Origin: an uncultured Bacillota bacterium
GTDB taxonomy: Bacteria; Bacillota; Clostridia; Tissierellales; Tepidimicrobiaceae
NCBI GenBank assembly: GCA_937967955.1
Contig: CALBUB010000019.1
Span: 1 to 8,495, forward strand
Direction of reading: 5' to 3'
Length of the DNA: 8,495 bases
Below are positions 5,969 through 8,495 of the stretch, one piece after another. The translations under genes were made by a program, and so were the position numbers. Below the pieces are notes generated by a model. The model worked only from the letters and a program-made list of their open reading frames with translations, was not told the DNA's origin and did no database searches. Position 1 is the stretch's first letter; the number at the start of each line of letters is the position of its first letter.

Positions 5969-6082
5969 TATATTTTAAGATATGTGCGTTTAATATATTC
6001 TGAATATTTTTACTTTAGAAGGGTGTTAGTAGATTTTAGGCAAGCTTCATAAATCCTCACATAGCTTACAAGGAGGTTAACA

Positions 6083-7612
6083 ATGAAATTAAGTGCTGCT
6101 TTTATAGCTGACCACTTAGAGAAAAATTATAAGGTTTATAAGGCTAGTAAGCTTTCTACAGAACCTCTTTTAATCAATCCTGCCCTTTACTTTCCAAGAA
6201 TGAAATTACTAGATTATACTGTATATGTGATAAATAAAAATCAAGTAGATACTTTAAAGGAATATGAGAGATTGCCAAAAAATTGTTTATTTGTATTCGT
6301 AGGTGATGTTAATATAATTTTCCCAAATGTATGTATTTTAGAAGGTAATGTAGAGCCTTTGGAAGTTTTCTCAAATATACAGGAGCTATTTAATACATAT
6401 AATACTTGGCAGGATGATTTAGTACAAGCCTATTTAAAAGGTAAATCTATTGAAACTCTGTTAAAAATAAGTGTGCCTGTGTTAAAAAATTCTCTATTTG
6501 TAACAGGTATGGATTTTACCATTTTAGCTTCTGCATACATGGACCCTTCAATGCCCCAGGAAAATATATTTGGTTCTACCCAAAGGACCCACACCTATGT
6601 TACTGCTTTAAAAAGTAGTAAACTATACCAGCAGGTAAAGGAGCTTAACAATGTCTTTTATTTCCCATCCCATGTAACTGGACTAGCCTCTCTTTGTGTA
6701 AACATCAAGCAAAACAATAGAACTACTCATCGTTTAGTGATGCTAGAAGATAACCGAAAGATAGAAAAAAACGAAGGCTTCCTTTTAGAATTTTTAGCTC
6801 GTCTAATTGAACGCATACTCAATCCTCGTCTAGTTAGAAATTTTAATGAGTCTAATAATAGCGATTTCATTAATTTGGCAAACATTTTCTTAGAAATTTT
6901 AAGTAATGAAAATGTAGATTATATGGATATAGGGCAAAAGTTTAGTGCTGAAGGCTGGCTACCTGAGCACCAGTATATTTGCCTTTGTATTAAACTAACT
7001 GAAGCAGACAAAAGAAATTACACCTACTATCCTATTATTTACTATTTAAAAAATATATTTAACCACTCTTGTCCCCTTCTTTATAAAGGCAATGTAGTAG
7101 TTTATATTAATATGAGTCTATCAAAACTAAGCTACAATGAGGTTATTGAGTATATGGAAAACTTTGCAGAAATGAGTTTGTTAAAAGTTGGTGTTAGCCG
7201 CATTATGTCTGCCCATATATATCTACATTATCAGTATATACAAACACAAATTGCCCTTTCCCTTGGAATGGAAAAATGGCCAGATAGATTGGTTTATACT
7301 TTTAATGATGTTTCTTTTGATTATCTATTGGAACAAGCAACTAAAGAAATGCCACCATCTATGGTGGTTCATGAAAAGCTTTTACAATTAATTGAAAGTG
7401 ATAGAACCAAAAATACTGAGTATATAAAGACTTTAAGCATGTACTTTAACAACCAATTTAATGCCCTACAGACTGCAGAAAAACTGTTTATACACCGAAG
7501 TACTTTAATGTACCGTTTAGATAAAATAAAAAAGATTCTTGGCTGTAATTTTACAGATCCTGATGAAGTACTATACATTATGCTTTCTTTACGCTTGCTT
7601 GATTACTTGTAA
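6083..7612 (+). CDS. PucR/CdaR-type transcriptional regulator
   Basis: A 509-residue DNA-binding regulator. The C-terminal 65 residues hold the PucR-type helix-turn-helix (HTH_30): YIKTLSMYFNNQFNALQTAE followed by KLFIHRSTLMYRLDKIKKILG, with the helix-turn-helix at about 459-483, then LYIMLSLRLLDYL at the end. The middle (about 265-400) resembles the degenerate GGDEF-like region common in this family. The N-terminal half (about 1-250) is probably a sensory part but I cannot assign its ligand. A perfect AAGGAGG (6070-6076) stands 6 nt before the ATG. Such proteins usually activate neighbouring catabolic genes in response to a metabolite. The convergent aldehyde dehydrogenase and the dehydrogenase relic on its other side make an aldehyde or its precursor pathway a reasonable guess. 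A family specialist might subdivide it differently, but the HTH assignment is firm. Confidence 0.88.
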   Translation: MKLSAAFIADHLEKNYKVYKASKLSTEPLLINPALYFPRMKLLDYTVYVINKNQVDTLKEYERLPKNCLFVFVGDVNIIFPNVCILEGNVEPLEVFSNIQELFNTYNTWQDDLVQAYLKGKSIETLLKISVPVLKNSLFVTGMDFTILASAYMDPSMPQENIFGSTQRTHTYVTALKSSKLYQQVKELNNVFYFPSHVTGLASLCVNIKQNNRTTHRLVMLEDNRKIEKNEGFLLEFLARLIERILNPRLVRNFNESNNSDFINLANIFLEILSNENVDYMDIGQKFSAEGWLPEHQYICLCIKLTEADKRNYTYYPIIYYLKNIFNHSCPLLYKGNVVVYINMSLSKLSYNEVIEYMENFAEMSLLKVGVSRIMSAHIYLHYQYIQTQIALSLGMEKWPDRLVYTFNDVSFDYLLEQATKEMPPSMVVHEKLLQLIESDRTKNTEYIKTLSMYFNNQFNALQTAEKLFIHRSTLMYRLDKIKKILGCNFTDPDEVLYIMLSLRLLDYL

Positions 7613-7628
7613 AATATCAGGTTAGTCT

Positions 7629-7653
7629 AAAAGGCACTCTTTCGAGTGCCTTT
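7629..7653. terminator. Bidirectional intrinsic terminator between convergent genes
   Basis: GGCACTC (7633-7639) and GAGTGCC (7644-7650) form a perfect 7-bp stem with a TTTC loop. AAAA on the left and TTT on the right give T runs on both strands. It sits 16 bases after the regulator stop and just after the dehydrogenase stop, so it serves both transcripts. Confidence 0.85.
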
Positions 7654-7655
7654 AT

Positions 7656-8495
7656 CTATATGGAAATGCTCAATTCTTCTTTCATTACATCACCAAATAG
7701 CTCTTCGTCAGTTGGTTGAGTGCTGGGGATTGGCCAGGATACCCAAGTAACATTTAGTAGATGTTTCCAAGTAATATTTTCACTGGATATATTTCCTCCC
7801 CAAGTTCCGCAGCCAAGGCTTAGGGACATAGGCATGCCGTTAGTCCAAGCACCACTATTAGCTAAGCATTGAGGTTGCCTTACCATTACACGGCTTGTGT
7901 AGGTCTTCATTGCAAATTCTACTATACGATCCTCATCAGTTGAGTGGATTCCACAGGAATGGCCCTTTCCTTGATATTCTGTTATTTCATTTACTTTATC
8001 TATTGCTTCTTGGAATTCCTTAAATTTATATAAAGTTACTACTACCGATAGTTTTTCTCCTGAGAATGGATAGTCAGGACCTACTCCAGTTTCTTCTACC
8101 ATTATAAACTTCCTATCCTCTGGTATATTAAGGCCTACTACTTCTCCAATCTTCTGTACTGATTGGGCTACTATGTCCCTATTTAATACTCCATCTACCC
8201 ACATTCTAGCTTGTAGCTTTTCTTTTTCTTCTTCATTAAGCAGGTATCCACCTTCAGCTTCTAAGGCTTTTATCATATCATCGTATATACTTTCATGGAT
8301 TACTAGGGAGTTTTCTGCAGAACAGCTGGTAGCAAAGTCGAAGGTTTTACTTCTCATTATTTTATTAGCTGCATCTTTAATGTCTGCTGTTTCATCTACT
8401 ACAACTACTGCATTACCTACTCCTACTCCATAGGCTGGTCTACCAGAGGAGTAAGCTGCCTTAACCATGCCTGCACCACCTGTTGCAAGGATTAG
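7656..8495 (-). CDS. CoA-acylating aldehyde dehydrogenase, partial (5' end beyond the window)
   Basis: The C-terminal 279 residues of an NAD(P)-dependent aldehyde dehydrogenase of the acylating class, which turns an aldehyde plus CoA into acyl-CoA in the cytoplasm. The frame is open to the window edge, where it reads LILATGGAGMVKAAYSSG, a conserved internal block, so the gene starts outside. The catalytic cysteine is in FDFATSCSAEN (the Cys is residue 49 counted from the Met at 8468). Further marks are YPFSGEKLSVVV, GHSCGIHS, and NSGAWTNGMPMSLSLGCGTWGGN. The TSCSxEN active site and the WVSWPI tail recall acylating sulfoacetaldehyde dehydrogenases (SauS type) more than AdhE, which has an ICASEQ-like site. 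That subtype is a judgement from memory. The TAG stop at 7656-7658 ends the protein, so there is no fused alcohol dehydrogenase domain. It converges on the PucR-type regulator. Confidence 0.88.
   Translation of the reverse strand, partial: LILATGGAGMVKAAYSSGRPAYGVGVGNAVVVVDETADIKDAANKIMRSKTFDFATSCSAENSLVIHESIYDDMIKALEAEGGYLLNEEEKEKLQARMWVDGVLNRDIVAQSVQKIGEVVGLNIPEDRKFIMVEETGVGPDYPFSGEKLSVVVTLYKFKEFQEAIDKVNEITEYQGKGHSCGIHSTDEDRIVEFAMKTYTSRVMVRQPQCLANSGAWTNGMPMSLSLGCGTWGGNISSENITWKHLLNVTWVSWPIPSTQPTDEELFGDVMKEELSISI
7675..7831 (-). repeat. Source-like copy of the repeat that flanks the regulator
   Basis: The end of the intact dehydrogenase gene (7675-7725 and 7810-7831) and its terminator recur in decayed form at 5743-5833 in the same orientation, about 1.9 kb to the left. 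The copies therefore form imperfect direct repeats around the regulator gene. Confidence 0.65.

Noticed and set aside
6042..6076. Leader structure sequestering the regulator's ribosome site (CCTC at 6055-6058 with GAGG at 6073-6076, AAGCT/AGCTT nearby)
   Set aside because: The pairings are only 4-5 bp and would need a pseudoknot; no known riboswitch pattern is recognisable.
8173..8433. 86-codon plus-strand open frame within the dehydrogenase region
   Set aside because: It is opposite a conserved enzyme-coding frame and has no recognisable domain or ribosome site.

Overview
The window comes from a low-GC Gram-positive bacterium, most likely an anaerobic clostridial or Tissierellia-type Firmicute. 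The grounds are A/T-rich codon use, strong AGGAGG-type ribosome binding sites, TTGAta-17-TATAAT promoters, and the gene set: a CpsB/C/D tyrosine phosphoregulatory module, an LCP protein, a PucR-type regulator and a CoA-acylating aldehyde dehydrogenase. No species can be named from the sequence alone.

Left part (about 1-5696, almost all on the minus strand): an exopolysaccharide or capsule locus, read from right to left. An LCP-family glycopolymer ligase (4655-5620) has its own promoter. Next comes a small, divergently oriented membrane-protein gene (4455-4622, plus strand, TTG start). The regulatory operon follows: a Wzz/CpsC-like chain-length protein and kinase adaptor (3666-4349), a CpsD-like tyrosine autokinase (2903-3649) and a CpsB-like PHP-domain tyrosine phosphatase (2118-2906), driven by a near-consensus promoter at 4392-4420. 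A second promoter (2014-2042) drives a polyprenyl-phosphate sugar-1-phosphate transferase (1273-1938) and a UDP-sugar 4-epimerase (286-1257). A GT4-type glycosyltransferase follows, cut off after 44 codons where the sequence changes abruptly to GC-rich, unrelated DNA (1-47). Together these genes would make the nucleotide sugar, load the first sugar on the lipid carrier, extend the repeat unit, control chain length by Tyr phosphorylation cycling, and attach the polymer to the wall.

Middle (5627-6082): a 456-bp region between divergent genes. It holds the LCP promoter, a decayed copy of an aldehyde dehydrogenase 3' end with its terminator, a clean minus-strand terminator with no gene feeding it, and a promoter with phased GATAT repeats and palindromes for the regulator to the right.

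Right part (6083-8495): a PucR/CdaR-type transcriptional regulator on the plus strand converges on the 3' part of a CoA-acylating aldehyde dehydrogenase (minus strand, running off the right edge). They share a bidirectional terminator. The relic at 5743-5833 matches the end of this same dehydrogenase gene, so the regulator is flanked by homologous sequence in direct orientation. This suggests a past duplication followed by loss. The most unusual points are this relic, the sharp junction that truncates the glycosyltransferase, the small TTG-start membrane-protein gene, and the operator-like architecture ahead of the regulator.
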